NCBI RefSeq assembly: GCF_023746535.1
Contig: NZ_CP098747.1
Span: 688,364-752,363, forward strand
Direction of reading: 5' to 3'
DNA from: Sneathiella marina
GTDB lineage: Bacteria > Pseudomonadota > Alphaproteobacteria > Sneathiellales > Sneathiellaceae
Length of the DNA: 64,000 nucleotides
The notes beneath the pieces were generated by a model. That model saw only the letters and a program-made list of their open reading frames with translations, was not told the DNA's origin and ran no database searches. The translations under genes and the position numbers were made by a program. Shown piece after piece: positions 33,545-42,278 of this stretch. The first letter of the stretch is position 1; every line of letters starts with the position of its first letter.

Positions 33545-36500
33545 TCACATGGCAAGCGGTTTTTCTCTGACAATGTCAGTACTAGGTGAAAGCCTTCGAA
33601 CAAGCACATAGAAGACTGGCGTCAGTATCAGGCCGAAAAAAGTCACGCCTAACATTCCGGAGAAAACCGCCACGCCGATTGCCTGGCGCATTTCGGCACC
33701 TGCGCCCGTTGACAGGACTAGAGGCAGCACACCCATAATGAAAGCGAATGAGGTCATTAAAATTGGACGAAGCCGCAAACGGCTTGCCTCGACGGCGGCA
33801 GAGATAGCGCTATGGCCCTGCCGCTCCAGTTCGCGAGCAAACTCAACAATCAGAATGGCATTCTTTGACGCCAGTCCCGCCAGAACGAAAAGACTGATCT
33901 GTGTGAAGATATTATTGTCGCCCCCGACGATGTAGACGCCGATCAACGCTGCAAGAATGCTCATGGGAACAATCATGATAACGGCAAGCGGCAACGTTAG
34001 GCTTTCATATTGGGCCGCCAGAACAAGATAAACCAGGAAAATGCAAAGCGGGAAAATAAACACTGCTGTATTGCCGGATAAAATCTGCTGGTAGGTTAGT
34101 TCTGTCCATTCGAACTCCATTCCTGGCGGCAAGGTTTCTTCGAGGATTTTTGTGATTGCAGATTGAGCCTCTCCACTTGAAAATCCCGGCGCAGCGTTAC
34201 CATTTAAATCTGCTGATCGGAACGCGTTGTAGCGCATGGCGGTATCAGGTCCAAAAGTCTCCGTAACCGTCACGACACTGCCAAGAGGTACAAGTAGTCC
34301 TTCTGCGTTACGGGTCTTCAGCCGCAGAATATCATCTGGCGCCGAACGGTAGGGCTTGTCTGCCTGTGCGATCACCTGATAAGTGCGGCCAAACAGGTTG
34401 AAGTCATTGACATACAAAGAGCCTAAATAAATCTGCATCGCCCGGAAGACTTCATCAACTGGAATACCAATTTGCAACGCTTTGGTACGGTCAAGATCTA
34501 TCTGAAGTTGAGGTACATTGACATTGTAGCTGGAGAAAATACCAATTAGTTCAGGTGCCGCCCATGCTTTCCCGAGAACCTGTTTCATCACATTGTCCAG
34601 GGTTTTATAGCCACTGTCACTTCTGTCCTGAACCTGAAGTTTGAAGCCGCCGACGGATCCAAGTCCCTGTACCGGAGGAGCTGGGAAAATGGCGATGAAC
34701 GCTTCTTCTACGCCGCCGTATTTTTGCTGTAGCTTTTGGGCGATGGCAAATCCGGAAAGGGCTGGATCTTTGCGCTCCGAAAAATCATCCAAAGTCACAA
34801 ACACGATCCCTGCGCTGGTGCTATTTACGAATCCGTTGATAGAAAGGCCAGGGAATGCAACGGCGCTCTTAACACCTGGTTCTTTAAGCGCTATCTCTGA
34901 CATCTCGCGCATAACGTCTTCCGTCCGATCTAATGTTGCTCCTTGTGGAAGCTGTGCGAAGCTCACCAGATATTGTTTGTCCTGAAGAGGAATGAAGCCA
35001 GAAGGTATCATTTGAAACCCCTGATAGGTAAAGCCAAGAAGGACAGCATAGAGGATCATCATTATGGCTTTTCGACCGACGAAAACCTTGACACTTTTGG
35101 CATAAATATCGGTGCTTCGATTAAAAAACCGGTTGAACGCCCGGAAAAACCAGCCGAAAATTCCATCTAGAATTTTTGTAAGAAAGTCTTTTGGAGCGTC
35201 ATGTTTCTTGAGGAGGAGTGCAGATAAAGCTGGGCTTAAGGTCAGGGAGTTGATTGTTGAAATAATAGTTGCAATAGCAATGGTTAGTGCAAATTGCTTG
35301 TAGAACTGACCGGTAAGACCGCTGATGAAAGCGATGGGAACAAACACACTGGTGATAACCAGGGATGTGGCGATAATCGGGCCTGTTACTTCCTTCATGG
35401 CCGCAATTGTCGCGTCCCGCGGACTTAAGCCGTCGCTGATATTCCGCTCGACATTTTCAACAACGACGATGGCATCATCAACGACGATACCGATTGCCAG
35501 GATCAATCCGAACAGAGACAAAACATTTATAGAAAAGCCAAGTAGTAACATAAGTGCGAATGTACCGATAATCGATACCGGGACAGCCAATAGCGGAATA
35601 ATGGAGGCCCGCCATGTCTGAAGAAAGATGATAACCACAAGTACAACCAATGCGACCGCTTCAAGCAACGTGACAATAACTGATTTGATGGAGTCTTGGA
35701 CGAAGACGGTGGGGTCGTAGACGATACTGTAATCAACCCCTTCAGGAAAGTTTTGCTTTAGTTCCGACATCGTGGCGCGAACACTGCTGGAAATGTCCAG
35801 CGCATTTGACCCCGGTGCCGCAAAAATCGGAATGGCAACAGCAGGCTTGTTGTCCAACAAAGACCGTAATGCATATTGCTGGGCCGCCAGCTCAATGCGG
35901 GCTACATCTCCAAGGCGGGTAACGGCCCCATCGGTATCGCGTTTGATGATCACCTTTGAAAATTCCTCGGGTGATTGTAGCCTGCCTTGGACATTCACGG
36001 GGAGCTGTACTTGAATTCCGTCGTCATATGGAGCGCCGCCTATTATTCCGGCTGCAACCTGAACATTCTGGCTGCGGATTGCGTTCACCACCTCGCTGGC
36101 CGTAAGGTTCCGCTCTGCGACGCGGTCTGGGTTCAACCAGATACGCATGGCGTAGTCGCCAGATCCAAACAAGCGAACTTGGCCTACGCCTTCCAGGCGG
36201 GCCAGTCGGTCCTTGACGTTTAATGTGGCGTAGTTTCTTAAATACAGCATGTCATAGCGCTCATTGGGGGAGCGCAAATGCACGACCATAGTCAAGTCTG
36301 GAGAGCTTTTGACAACATTAACGCCAAGCTGACGTACAACATCCGGGAGGCGAGGTAATGCCTGGGAAACACGGTTCTGAACTTTTTGCTGTGCAAGATC
36401 CGGATCGGTCCCGATTTCGAACGTAACCGTCAAAGAGAGGTTTCCGTCGGTTGTCGCGAGCGAGTTGATATATAGCATTCCTTCAACGCCGTTGATTTGT

Positions 36501-36709
36501 TCCTCAAGCGGAGTTGCCACCGTTTCTGAAATTTCAGCCGGATTTGCGCCGGGAAACTGTGCCTGAACAACGACCGAAGGCGGGACAACTTCCGGATATT
36601 CAGAAATGGGTAGGCGCAGCATCGCGAGTAAGCCGGCAATGAAGATCATGATTGACAGGACGCAGGCAAAGATCGGCCGGTCAATGAAGAATCTTGGAAT
36701 ATTCTGCAT
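33545..36709 (-). CDS. RND multidrug efflux permease, HAE1 family (AcrB/MexF-like)
   Basis: This 1054-residue inner-membrane proton/drug antiporter begins with the family-typical FFIDRPIFACVLSIMIFIAG and has two large periplasmic loops. The membrane motif GIVVDDAIVVVENVERN with paired aspartates is present in helix 4, and GLASKNAILIVEFA lies in the second half. It is full length. It is downstream of its adaptor gene with a 61-bp gap. No outer-membrane channel gene is adjacent, so it must borrow one. Confidence 0.94.
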   Translation of the reverse strand: MQNIPRFFIDRPIFACVLSIMIFIAGLLAMLRLPISEYPEVVPPSVVVQAQFPGANPAEISETVATPLEEQINGVEGMLYINSLATTDGNLSLTVTFEIGTDPDLAQQKVQNRVSQALPRLPDVVRQLGVNVVKSSPDLTMVVHLRSPNERYDMLYLRNYATLNVKDRLARLEGVGQVRLFGSGDYAMRIWLNPDRVAERNLTASEVVNAIRSQNVQVAAGIIGGAPYDDGIQVQLPVNVQGRLQSPEEFSKVIIKRDTDGAVTRLGDVARIELAAQQYALRSLLDNKPAVAIPIFAAPGSNALDISSSVRATMSELKQNFPEGVDYSIVYDPTVFVQDSIKSVIVTLLEAVALVVLVVIIFLQTWRASIIPLLAVPVSIIGTFALMLLLGFSINVLSLFGLILAIGIVVDDAIVVVENVERNISDGLSPRDATIAAMKEVTGPIIATSLVITSVFVPIAFISGLTGQFYKQFALTIAIATIISTINSLTLSPALSALLLKKHDAPKDFLTKILDGIFGWFFRAFNRFFNRSTDIYAKSVKVFVGRKAIMMILYAVLLGFTYQGFQMIPSGFIPLQDKQYLVSFAQLPQGATLDRTEDVMREMSEIALKEPGVKSAVAFPGLSINGFVNSTSAGIVFVTLDDFSERKDPALSGFAIAQKLQQKYGGVEEAFIAIFPAPPVQGLGSVGGFKLQVQDRSDSGYKTLDNVMKQVLGKAWAAPELIGIFSSYNVNVPQLQIDLDRTKALQIGIPVDEVFRAMQIYLGSLYVNDFNLFGRTYQVIAQADKPYRSAPDDILRLKTRNAEGLLVPLGSVVTVTETFGPDTAMRYNAFRSADLNGNAAPGFSSGEAQSAITKILEETLPPGMEFEWTELTYQQILSGNTAVFIFPLCIFLVYLVLAAQYESLTLPLAVIMIVPMSILAALIGVYIVGGDNNIFTQISLFVLAGLASKNAILIVEFARELERQGHSAISAAVEASRLRLRPILMTSFAFIMGVLPLVLSTGAGAEMRQAIGVAVFSGMLGVTFFGLILTPVFYVLVRRLSPSTDIVREKPLAM

Positions 36710-36770
36710 CTTAGATACCTATTGTGATGGTTGTCTGGATTGGACTTATAAGCCTTGTAATCTTTGCGAT

Positions 36771-37937
36771 TTAAGACGCATTCGCCGCTATTATTTTTGG
36801 CTCGACAAGTGTTCCGGGCCGAATTTTTAGAATGCCTTGAGTGACAACTCTGTCCGCGGGGGACAAGCCCGAGGTTATCACCCGACGCCCGTCTTGGTAT
36901 GCGCCCAAAGTCACCTGACGATATTCGACTTTGTTGCTGTCGGACAATATATAGACAAATTTTCTTTCTTGATCCGTGCTGATTGCGCTGGGAGGTAACA
37001 AGATAAGTTCTTTCTCGCTTGGGGTCCCGATGCGGAGCTTGGCGAACATCCCCGGAAGCAAAGCCCCGTTCGTATTTTTGAAAACAGCCCTGGTCCGGAT
37101 TGTCCCTGTCTGCGGGTCTATACGGTTGTCAAAGCTATGTACTTGTCCGGAAAGACTGCTGCCATTGGCGAGCAGCAATTCGACTGGGATTGTAGTTCGG
37201 TTTTCTTCTAAAAGACGAGTGCTATGCATCTGCGCCAGATACGTTTGTTCGTCGACTTCGAAATCTGCATAGATTTCCTCGGTTGCGACAATTGTCGTCA
37301 AAATCGGCGCGTTCGAACCGGAAGAAACAAAATTGCCTTCCGTTATTTCAATGCGACTGACCCGTCCTGAAATCGGCGCTTTGACATAGGCATGATCCAG
37401 GGCAATTTCCGCCTGCTCTAGGGCGGCTGCGGTGTTATTTACGCGGCTAATGGCCACGGCCTCCGTGTTTGCTCGTTCATCAAATAAACGCTTAGATATA
37501 TTTCCCTTGCCGACGAGTTCCTCAGCGCGGACCTTCTCCTTTTTCGCAAGCCGTAGGTTTTGGCGCGCGACACTCAATTCCGCTTTCGCCTGTTTAACGT
37601 CAGAACGATAGGTGCGTGGATCTATAACAAATAGCACGTCGCCCTTCGAGACGAACTGCCCATCTTCGAACTGAATTTCAATGATCGAACCGCTGACCTG
37701 TGGTCTCAGATCAACTTGATCTATGGCGGTCAGGTGGCCAGAAAATTCGTTCCACAAGCGAACATATTCGGTTTGTACTTGCATCACTTCAAGAGGAAGT
37801 GCCTGAGGCAGGGCACTACTCTTGGCCGGGATTGCATCCGCCGACTGAATATCCAAAAGGTAATAACCTCCCACAATGGCGGCGGTTACAAGGCTTATCG
37901 CTGCGACGGTCGATTTAAATCGAAATGCCGGGTGCAT
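36771..37937 (-). CDS. RND efflux periplasmic adaptor (membrane fusion protein)
   Basis: This adaptor of about 388 residues has an N-terminal membrane/signal helix (residues 8-28). A lipoyl half follows (VDLRPQVSGSIIEIQFEDGQ), then a short coiled coil and the returning half YVKAPISGRVSRIEITEGNF, with a C-terminal barrel. I prefer the ATG at 37937 because GGAGAAG sits 5-7 nt before it; an ATG at 37964 would add nine residues. The palindrome at 37991-38008 is just upstream and probably controls the operon. Confidence 0.9.
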   Translation of the reverse strand: MHPAFRFKSTVAAISLVTAAIVGGYYLLDIQSADAIPAKSSALPQALPLEVMQVQTEYVRLWNEFSGHLTAIDQVDLRPQVSGSIIEIQFEDGQFVSKGDVLFVIDPRTYRSDVKQAKAELSVARQNLRLAKKEKVRAEELVGKGNISKRLFDERANTEAVAISRVNNTAAALEQAEIALDHAYVKAPISGRVSRIEITEGNFVSSGSNAPILTTIVATEEIYADFEVDEQTYLAQMHSTRLLEENRTTIPVELLLANGSSLSGQVHSFDNRIDPQTGTIRTRAVFKNTNGALLPGMFAKLRIGTPSEKELILLPPSAISTDQERKFVYILSDSNKVEYRQVTLGAYQDGRRVITSGLSPADRVVTQGILKIRPGTLVEPKIIAANAS

Positions 37938-37990
37938 TTTCTTCTCCATTGCGGGAATTCGCATAAAGGCGTGTATGTTTTTTACTATTT

Positions 37991-38008
37991 ACATACCGAT
38001 CGGTATGT
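37991..38008. promoter_or_regulatory. TetR operator upstream of RND operon
   Basis: ACATACCGATCGGTATGT is a perfect 18-bp palindrome of the AcrR/TetR operator class. It lies 54 bp upstream of the adaptor start, and a near-identical site precedes the tetR gene. Confidence 0.8.
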
Positions 38009-38068
38009 TATCAAGCGGCATATCGTCTTATAGTGCGCTTCGTCACTATTATATGATAACGAGGGAAA

Positions 38069-38731
38069 TTAAACTGACACCTGTATCGGATTGGATAAGA
38101 TATCCGTGTCTTTCAGAATACGATATTCCTGCTTCAAGTCGACAATTCTATATATTGCCTCACGAAGATCGGTGCGAACAATTTCCAGACTATTGAAAAC
38201 GCGACCATAGATCAGCAGCCCTTGGATGTATTGGTGGATAATTCGAGAAATCTGAAGAATATCCGGATCACCGTTCAAGAGCCCATCGCCTTTAAGACCT
38301 CGAACGATAGCAACATGATAATTCAGCATTTCATTCGATAATTCCTGAGAACATTGAATAACCCTTTGTTCCCCGGACCCAACTTGTCCGCCCGCGGTGA
38401 ATATGGGGCAGCCGCTAACTTCAAGGTCATCCGAGAAAGGCTCATTGAGCTGCCTTTCTACGATCATGTCGATCAAATTATGGAGCTGTTCGAGCGATGT
38501 GTATTTAGGAGAAATTACGTGGTCTAGCTCCCCTAATGTTTGCTCCCAATAGTAATGCCCGGCCTCGTAGAAGAGGTCAGCCTTACTCTGGAAATGATAA
38601 TAGAAGGCGCCTTTTGTGACACCTGCTTTACTGCATATGTCATTTATGCCGACTTGGTGGTAATTGCTTTGCCAGATTAACTGAATCGCAGTTTCCAGTA
38701 GCTTAGCACGTGTTTCAACTGCAGTGCCCAT
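38069..38731 (-). CDS. TetR-family repressor of the RND pump
   Basis: This 220-residue regulator has a helix-turn-helix at about 10-55 (NYHQVGINDICSKAGVTKGA, then FYYHFQSKADLF) and a helical ligand domain with several cysteines. It is on the same strand as, and upstream of, the pump genes. Both its own promoter and the pump promoter carry the ACATACCG-CGGTAT palindrome, so autoregulation plus pump repression is expected. The inducer is unknown. Confidence 0.9.
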   Translation of the reverse strand: MGTAVETRAKLLETAIQLIWQSNYHQVGINDICSKAGVTKGAFYYHFQSKADLFYEAGHYYWEQTLGELDHVISPKYTSLEQLHNLIDMIVERQLNEPFSDDLEVSGCPIFTAGGQVGSGEQRVIQCSQELSNEMLNYHVAIVRGLKGDGLLNGDPDILQISRIIHQYIQGLLIYGRVFNSLEIVRTDLREAIYRIVDLKQEYRILKDTDILSNPIQVSV

Positions 38732-39086
38732 TTTTCTTCACCCGACTTGTTTGTATCATTACGATATACATACCGACCGGTATTTTCAAGCTCTTTGACT
38801 TAAGAGGAAGGTATTCAGAAGTTTCTAGACATAGGTAGGTTAGTTCCTGATGGGCCCAGAAACTCATGGCTACTTCCTCCCACTTGTCAGCTTTGGAACA
38901 TGCCGGTGCTCTGCCATCTGAAAGCCAATCACGAAAGACCATCAATCGGGAGTAAATTGGATGGCTTGGAAGCATGAATTCTTTTTGCCTAATGATTGCT
39001 GCAATATCCATCCAGACATTTGAGCATGTTGTTTGAAAGGAGACGAGTGTTGTTAAAGGAGAAATGGCTGATGTTGTCTCATTCAT
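38715..39086 (-). CDS. Doubtful hypothetical ORF upstream of tetR
   Basis: This 123-codon frame fills most of the 397-bp gap between tetR and the next LysR gene. Its middle (IYSRLMVFRDWLSDGRAP, then WEEVAMSFWAHQELTYL) looks protein-like, but I recognise no family. Its 3' end runs through the tetR operator into tetR, it lacks a clear ribosome-binding site, and no neighbour supports it. It could be a decayed gene. Treat as unproven. Confidence 0.25.
   Translation of the reverse strand: MNETTSAISPLTTLVSFQTTCSNVWMDIAAIIRQKEFMLPSHPIYSRLMVFRDWLSDGRAPACSKADKWEEVAMSFWAHQELTYLCLETSEYLPLKSKSLKIPVGMYIVMIQTSRVKKNGHCS
38768..38785. promoter_or_regulatory. TetR operator upstream of tetR
   Basis: ACATACCGACCGGTATTT matches the perfect palindrome at 37991-38008 in 16 of 18 positions and sits 37 bp before the tetR ATG, as expected for autoregulation. 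Confidence 0.75.
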
Positions 39087-39128
39087 TTGCGATGTTCGAT
39101 CTTGTTCAATTTCGCCGGTTTTTCAAAA

Positions 39129-40010
39129 TTAAGATCGTAGGGATTTAAGTTGTTGCCAGATCGATTGAGCAACAATGCCAACATCTCTATCTCGCTTGCG
39201 AATTTGAAACAAATGTGATTGGCGCGGTGGATAGTCTTCGACGTTCAGCGCTACCAGCTCTCCACGTTCAAGTTCCTTTTCAATCATGTGTGTTGGCATG
39301 CCGCCCCAGCCCATTTTCGCGATTAGTATTTCCTTCTTCGCAGCGAAATCCGATACGGTCCAGCGCAGGCCACCTGGGAGCAAATCTCTGCTTTGCGCAA
39401 ATGCGCCACTGCTGCTGTCAGCGACAACAACCTGAGTGTAGCTTTGCATCTCACTGACGGTTTTCATATGCGAACTTTGCGCGGGTTCAAAATCTGGATG
39501 AGCAACAGGGAGAATGATTACTTCAGCAAATGGAATTGCTTCCACCTGTTCGACAGGAACGCCGTCCATGGTGGCGATGATAATATCGGCTTCCTGACGT
39601 AACAGCCGCTCAAGCGGGCCGCCCATGCTCTCTCCCGATAAGCGGATATGAGTTGCCGGATACTCAGCAGTAAGCGCCCCAACAATTTCCAGGAGTGGTT
39701 TCAAGGGGTAGGTTGCCGTAACAGCTAGGAAGACCTGTGCTTCCTGCTTGGCGCTTAGATTCTTTGCCGTGCTACCGAGCTCTTGCATCTGCTGCATCAC
39801 CCGCGTTGCCTGCCGATAGAATACTTCGCCTGCAGCGGTTAGCTTTGGTCTGTATTCTTCACGCGATAGCAGAACGATATCAATCTCGGTCTCAAGTTTC
39901 TTAAGCATGTGACTGACAGCAGATTGGGATTTGTTCAGCCTGTCAGCCGCACCCCGAAAGGTCCCCTCTGTGACAATCGCGTGCAGCACGACTAATTGCT
40001 CATACGTCAT
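39129..40010 (-). CDS. LysR-family regulator of the GST/tautomerase operon
   Basis: This LysR protein of about 293 residues has a helix-turn-helix in FRGAADRLNKSQSAVSHMLK and an effector domain from residue 90. I use the ATG at 40010 (ribosome-binding site AGGAAC) rather than one seven codons upstream. It is divergent from the GST operon at 40149; between them is a perfect 21-bp dyad containing a T-N11-A LysR box (40038-40058), supporting control of that operon and of itself. Confidence 0.9.
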   Translation of the reverse strand: MTYEQLVVLHAIVTEGTFRGAADRLNKSQSAVSHMLKKLETEIDIVLLSREEYRPKLTAAGEVFYRQATRVMQQMQELGSTAKNLSAKQEAQVFLAVTATYPLKPLLEIVGALTAEYPATHIRLSGESMGGPLERLLRQEADIIIATMDGVPVEQVEAIPFAEVIILPVAHPDFEPAQSSHMKTVSEMQSYTQVVVADSSSGAFAQSRDLLPGGLRWTVSDFAAKKEILIAKMGWGGMPTHMIEKELERGELVALNVEDYPPRQSHLFQIRKRDRDVGIVAQSIWQQLKSLRS

Positions 40011-40037
40011 AAAGTTCCTACATAGCGTCAAGATATA

Positions 40038-40058
40038 ATGATCTAATTATTAGATCAT
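40038..40058. promoter_or_regulatory. LysR-type operator dyad
   Basis: ATGATCTAAT-T-ATTAGATCAT is a perfect inverted repeat with 10-bp arms. Its centre TCTAATTATTAGA fits the LysR T-N11-A rule. It lies 28 bp from the LysR start and 91 bp from the GST start. Confidence 0.78.
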
Positions 40059-40148
40059 TAATATGAATAATCAATATTATCAATGAAACATCATAGCGAC
40101 TACATATTTTCAAGTCGATGTTGAACTCACTTAGAAAAGGAAAAATCA

Positions 40149-40757
40149 ATGAAGCTGTTTTACAAACCCGGAGCTTGCTCGCTCGCGACACACATCATAT
40201 TGCACGAAGTTGGTGCAACGTTCGAATTAGACGAAGTTGACACCGAAGCGGGTCAGACCAAATCGGATCTGGATTATAAAAAGATCAATCCCAAAGGCTA
40301 TGTCCCTGCATTAGAACTCGTGTCCGGTGAGATACTTACTGAGGGCGCTTCAATTCTCCAGTATATTGCAGATCAAAACCCGCAAAGTGGATTGACGCCA
40401 GCAGCTGAAACAATTGCTCGCGCCCGCCTTCAGGAATACCTCAACTATACCGGTTCAGAATTGCACAAGGCTTTCGGCCCATATTTTTCAAATTCCGCAT
40501 CCAATGAAGACAAGGAGGAAGCAGGTTTAAACGTCGCAAAGAAATTTGATTATCTCAATGGGCTTTTAAGCGACGGTAGAACCTATCTTTTAGGCGACAA
40601 ATTCTCGGTCGCGGATGCCTATCTTTTTGTTGTCAGTAATTGGTCAAATTTTGTCGGAATTGATCTAAAGAAATGGCCCAATGTAGCAGTCTTTGTTGAG
40701 CGTGTGGCAAAGCGCCCGGCCACACAGGCTGCAATGACAGCGGAAGGGTTGCTCTGA
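40149..40757 (+). CDS. Glutathione S-transferase, beta-class-like
   Basis: This 202-residue cytoplasmic transferase has an N-terminal thioredoxin fold starting MKLFYKPGACSLATHI, with Cys10 in the position used by bacterial beta-class enzymes. The cis-proline is in NPKGYVPAL and the glutathione-binding ES-like turn is TEGASILQYIAD. The helical C-terminal half contains FSVADAYLFVV. It is first of three tightly packed genes and probably detoxifies or isomerises an electrophile. Confidence 0.9.
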   Translation: MKLFYKPGACSLATHIILHEVGATFELDEVDTEAGQTKSDLDYKKINPKGYVPALELVSGEILTEGASILQYIADQNPQSGLTPAAETIARARLQEYLNYTGSELHKAFGPYFSNSASNEDKEEAGLNVAKKFDYLNGLLSDGRTYLLGDKFSVADAYLFVVSNWSNFVGIDLKKWPNVAVFVERVAKRPATQAAMTAEGLL

Positions 40758-41146
40758 TGGATAATTCAAATGCATTCGCAGAGGTCACTGAAATCATGCA
40801 GGGGTATTTTGACGGCCTCTACCATGCTGACACCGTGCAGCTTGCGACCGTATTTCACCCGGACGCACGCTATGTGAACATGATCGAAGGCGACTATATG
40901 AATAAATCGCTCGCAGAGTATTTTGAAATGGTGGATCGGCGAACCTCACCCGCAAGTAAGGGTGAGCCGCGTGATGATCGCATCTTCTCGATCGAGTTCG
41001 GTGGATCGCGCATGGCTTTCGTTCGGGCGTCCATGACGATGATGCTGTGCGAATATCTCGATTTTCTGACATTGACCCGTGACCATAACGGATGGCGGAT
41101 CATGACAAAAATATTCACCTATATTCCACAAATACAGGAGGCTTGA
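40757..41146 (+). CDS. NTF2-fold protein (SnoaL/DUF4440-like)
   Basis: This 129-residue single-domain protein reads YFDGLYHADTVQLATVFHPD, then VNMIEGDYMNKSLAEYFEMV and the closing strands DFLTLTRDHNGWRIMTKIFTY, a pattern of the lumazine-binding-2/NTF2 group. Its ATG overlaps the GST stop by one base. The role may be an isomerase, hydrolase or binding protein; no catalytic residue can be named. Confidence 0.8.
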   Translation: MDNSNAFAEVTEIMQGYFDGLYHADTVQLATVFHPDARYVNMIEGDYMNKSLAEYFEMVDRRTSPASKGEPRDDRIFSIEFGGSRMAFVRASMTMMLCEYLDFLTLTRDHNGWRIMTKIFTYIPQIQEA

Positions 41147-41383
41147 ATGCCCTACGTAAACATTAAGGTCACTAAAGAAGGAGGGCCTGACGGTACAGGC
41201 CCATCCCCGGAACAAAAAGCTGAACTTATCAAGGGGACAACTGATCTTCTGGCGCGGGTATTAAACAAAGACCCGTCAGCCACGTTCGTCGTCATTGATG
41301 AAGTCGGCCTTGAGGACTGGGGGATTGGCGGGTTGACCGTTCCTGAATATCGCAAGCAGCAATCCAAACATGTTGTCAAATGA
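41147..41383 (+). CDS. 4-oxalocrotonate tautomerase family protein
   Basis: This is a 78-residue member of the tautomerase superfamily. Pro2 follows the start Met (MPYVNIKVTKEGG) and would be the catalytic N-terminal base after Met removal. The helix SPEQKAELIKGTTDLLARVL and the strand ATFVVIDEV are typical. It starts directly after the previous stop. With the GST and NTF2 protein it suggests keto-enol or cis-trans isomer chemistry on a xenobiotic-like substrate. Confidence 0.88.
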   Translation: MPYVNIKVTKEGGPDGTGPSPEQKAELIKGTTDLLARVLNKDPSATFVVIDEVGLEDWGIGGLTVPEYRKQQSKHVVK

Positions 41384-41513
41384 ACCTCGTAGGAGAGTAC
41401 TTTACGTTGAGCTAGTCTTCTTCGATGAACAAGATCTCTTTTCAATGTCATCGCTTCTCGCCCCACATCAGGCAAGGCATAGGTAAGCAAAATTTCAAAT
41501 GTATTAATAAAAA

Positions 41514-41552
41514 GGGTGCCCAGGGGCGGTAACGATCCACCGACACACGGAT
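41514..41552 (-). repeat. tRNA-Phe 3'-half repeat, copy E
   Basis: This 39-bp copy has six mismatches to tRNA-Phe, including the shared T-loop TAA. It marks the far border of the caspase block, 2.6 kb from the intact tRNA-Phe. A recombinase N-terminal remnant lies 12 bp to its right. Confidence 0.8.
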
Positions 41553-41564
41553 ACAAAAGTCGCT

Positions 41565-41663
41565 TTTCGGCTCGATATGATGATTAAAGTTGCCTTTGTA
41601 AGATCGCAGCGTTGCTCGTTCCAGACCATTTAGACGACACCGCTTTAACCAGATTTCAGTCAG
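41565..41663 (-). pseudogene. Tyrosine-recombinase (integrase) N-terminal-domain remnant
   Basis: The minus-strand frame reads EIWLKRCRLNGLERATLRSY, then KGNFNHHIEPK, the conserved start of the SAM-like core-binding domain of tyrosine integrases. The catalytic domain is missing: after a few codons the frame enters repeat copy E. The upstream part (from 41759) is not clearly integrase-like and may be frameshifted. This is about 33 residues of recognisable homology only. Confidence 0.65.
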
Positions 41664-41890
41664 CTGTCGACAAAACCTTTGGCTACATAAGATAACCCGA
41701 AATGCATATTTATATTTCGCTTTCTCAAACTGTTCGAAATTCCTAGACCACTTATCCATTTATTTGCCGTTTCGTATTTCCCAATGAAAATATTGTTTTA
41801 ATTGAATTAAATCTGACAAGCTGGTGAGTTTGCAATAGTATATTATACATAAATTATATTCATATTTCTTACACTGGGGGTTTGAAATCC

Positions 41891-42253
41891 ATGCATGTAG
41901 ATTTAGCACTCTCTTCATCACGTTTGCCTGATCGACGACTTCAGGATATGACCCGCGACATATGCGTGCAGCTTAATCAAGAACAGGATATGGCGGCCGA
42001 AATCCCGACCGCACCGGGAGAATCCGGCTCTAAAGGCGACATGGTGACACTTGGTACCTTGGCCTTGACTTTTATGAGCAGTGGTGCGGCCGTCGCCTTG
42101 TTTGAAGTGGCCAAGGCCTATTTTGAGCGAGACAAGAGCTTGGTCCTCAAAATGAAAAATGAGCAGGGTCAGGAGTTTGAGGTGACAGCGGACAATCTGT
42201 CCTCTGGGCAAATCGACGAAACCCTCAAAATGGCCAAGCAGTTTATTCACTAG
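41891..42253 (+). CDS. EACC1-like small membrane protein, caspase partner
   Basis: This 120-residue protein has an N-terminal strand region (HVDLALSSSRLPDRRLQDMT), one hydrophobic helix (about 52-70, LGTLALTFMSSGAAVALFEVA) and a C-terminal strand pair KSLVLKMKNEQGQEFEVTAD. This layout fits the effector-associated constant component 1 (EACC1) proteins described next to caspase and other effectors in bacterial conflict systems; I assign it from memory of the pattern. The start is ATG 41891 with GGGGGT upstream. It ends 25 bp before the caspase gene. Confidence 0.65.
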   Translation: MHVDLALSSSRLPDRRLQDMTRDICVQLNQEQDMAAEIPTAPGESGSKGDMVTLGTLALTFMSSGAAVALFEVAKAYFERDKSLVLKMKNEQGQEFEVTADNLSSGQIDETLKMAKQFIH

Positions 42254-42278
42254 GAGGGCGTAGAAAAGGCCTGTACAC

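Noticed and set aside
41152-41556. 134-codon minus-strand frame through repeat E and the tautomerase gene
   Set aside because: It is antisense to a clear tautomerase gene and includes tRNA-like repeat sequence; no family motif is present.
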